Below, piece after piece: positions 5,377 through 5,805 of a DNA stretch of 5,805 bases. This DNA comes from a bacterium (lineage in GTDB: Bacteria; Blakebacterota; Blakebacteria; Blakebacterales; Blakebacteraceae), in the NCBI GenBank assembly GCA_025774205.1, contig JALGWK010000146.1, positions 1 to 5,805 of the forward strand, in the 5' to 3' direction. The notes under the pieces are model-generated. The model was not told the DNA's origin. It made no database searches and was given only the letters and a program-made list of their open reading frames with translations. Position 1 is the stretch's first letter, and each line of letters starts with the position of its first letter. A program made the position numbers and the translations under genes.

Positions 5377-5805
5377 TCAGCCTCCGAATCCAATGAAGGC
5401 ACTGGTAACCAGAACCCCGATAGCAAACCACAGACAGGTATCGCAGAGAGACTTCCGCTTTGCCCGCTTCCCGAAGAACTCCGTTTCCGACTCCGGATCG
5501 GGATCGACATCTGATCCGAAACCATCAAAGAGTTCGCTCAACCGGGGATTCAAACCAAAGAAGATCTTCGCCATGATCACCATCATTCCGAAGACGAAGG
5601 CGAGTTTCAGCACCAGCGCAATCAGAGCCACAGAAGGAAGTGCCTTGAATGCCCCGTGGAACAGGTAATGGTTGACGGGCATCCCTATTCCGGTGATGAA
5701 CAGGACCGAAATGAAGACCATGCAGTATGGGGCGTTCCCCTGAAGTGTTTCCTCGACCACTTTATCCAACTCGTAGTGCAGCTTCGGCCCATACTGGCCT
5801 CTCTT
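5377..5805 (-). CDS. Small three-helix membrane protein, start beyond right edge
   Basis: The frame is open to the window edge, giving 142 visible residues before the TGA at 5377-5379. The first visible residues (YGPKLHYELDKVVEETLQGN) read as a real amphipathic protein segment, so the TTG at 5769 is unlikely to be the start and the gene is annotated as 5'-partial. Three hydrophobic segments follow: about 27-49 (YCMVFISVLFITGIGMPV...), 55-83 (ALPSVALIALVLKLAFVFG...), and 123-142, ending close to the C-terminus. Between the second and third lies a charged loop (86-120), first acidic (DVDPDPESETE) then basic (KRAKRK), consistent with a cytoplasmic position. A CDTC motif (121-124) precedes the last helix. 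I do not recognise the family. It lies on the same strand upstream of the repeat lipoprotein gene; a shared transcript is possible, although the 111-bp gap holds a promoter candidate. Confidence 0.7.
   Translation of the reverse strand, partial: KRGQYGPKLHYELDKVVEETLQGNAPYCMVFISVLFITGIGMPVNHYLFHGAFKALPSVALIALVLKLAFVFGMMVIMAKIFFGLNPRLSELFDGFGSDVDPDPESETEFFGKRAKRKSLCDTCLWFAIGVLVTSAFIGFGG

Overview
The window looks like an ordinary chromosomal stretch of a diderm (Gram-negative type) bacterium of moderately high GC content. Two of the proteins carry lipoprotein signal peptides, and one of these has a CsgG-like domain, a fold typical of outer-membrane-associated lipoproteins. I cannot place the phylum securely. 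One putative promoter resembles the Bacteroidota type (TTTG...TAnnTTTG), another resembles sigma-70, and several genes have clear Shine-Dalgarno sites. A lineage in or near the FCB group would fit, but this is inference. I see no rRNA, tRNA, CRISPR array, insertion sequence or phage gene.

Layout, left to right. (1) 87-1577 (+): a TPR-like lipoprotein with a C-terminal CsgG-like domain, carrying a perfect 45-bp in-frame tandem duplication. (2) 1583-1612: a strong GC-rich hairpin between convergent genes. (3) 1621-2769 (-): a DUF819-family multi-pass membrane protein. (4) 2770-2948: a divergent intergenic region. (5) 2949-3350 (+): a DUF302 protein. (6) 3347-4537 (+): glycine C-acetyltransferase (2-amino-3-ketobutyrate CoA ligase, Kbl), overlapping the DUF302 gene by 4 bp and apparently starting at CTG. 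(7) 4627-5265 (-): a lipoprotein with a Gly/Glu/His-rich repeat and a beta-rich C-terminal domain. (8) 5377-5805 (-): a small three-helix membrane protein whose start lies beyond the right edge.

The only clear functional unit is DUF302-Kbl. Kbl converts 2-amino-3-ketobutyrate and CoA to glycine and acetyl-CoA in threonine breakdown. The usual partner, threonine dehydrogenase, is not in the window. The DUF302 protein appears translationally coupled to Kbl, but its role is unknown. The two right-hand minus-strand genes may form a cell-envelope unit, although a 111-bp gap with a possible promoter separates them.

I found no convincing new multi-gene system. The best leads are the CTG start of kbl, supported by collinearity with the E. 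coli protein, a Shine-Dalgarno site and a 4-bp overlap; the perfect 45-bp duplication in the CsgG-like gene; and the period-9 GEGEH repeat lipoprotein.
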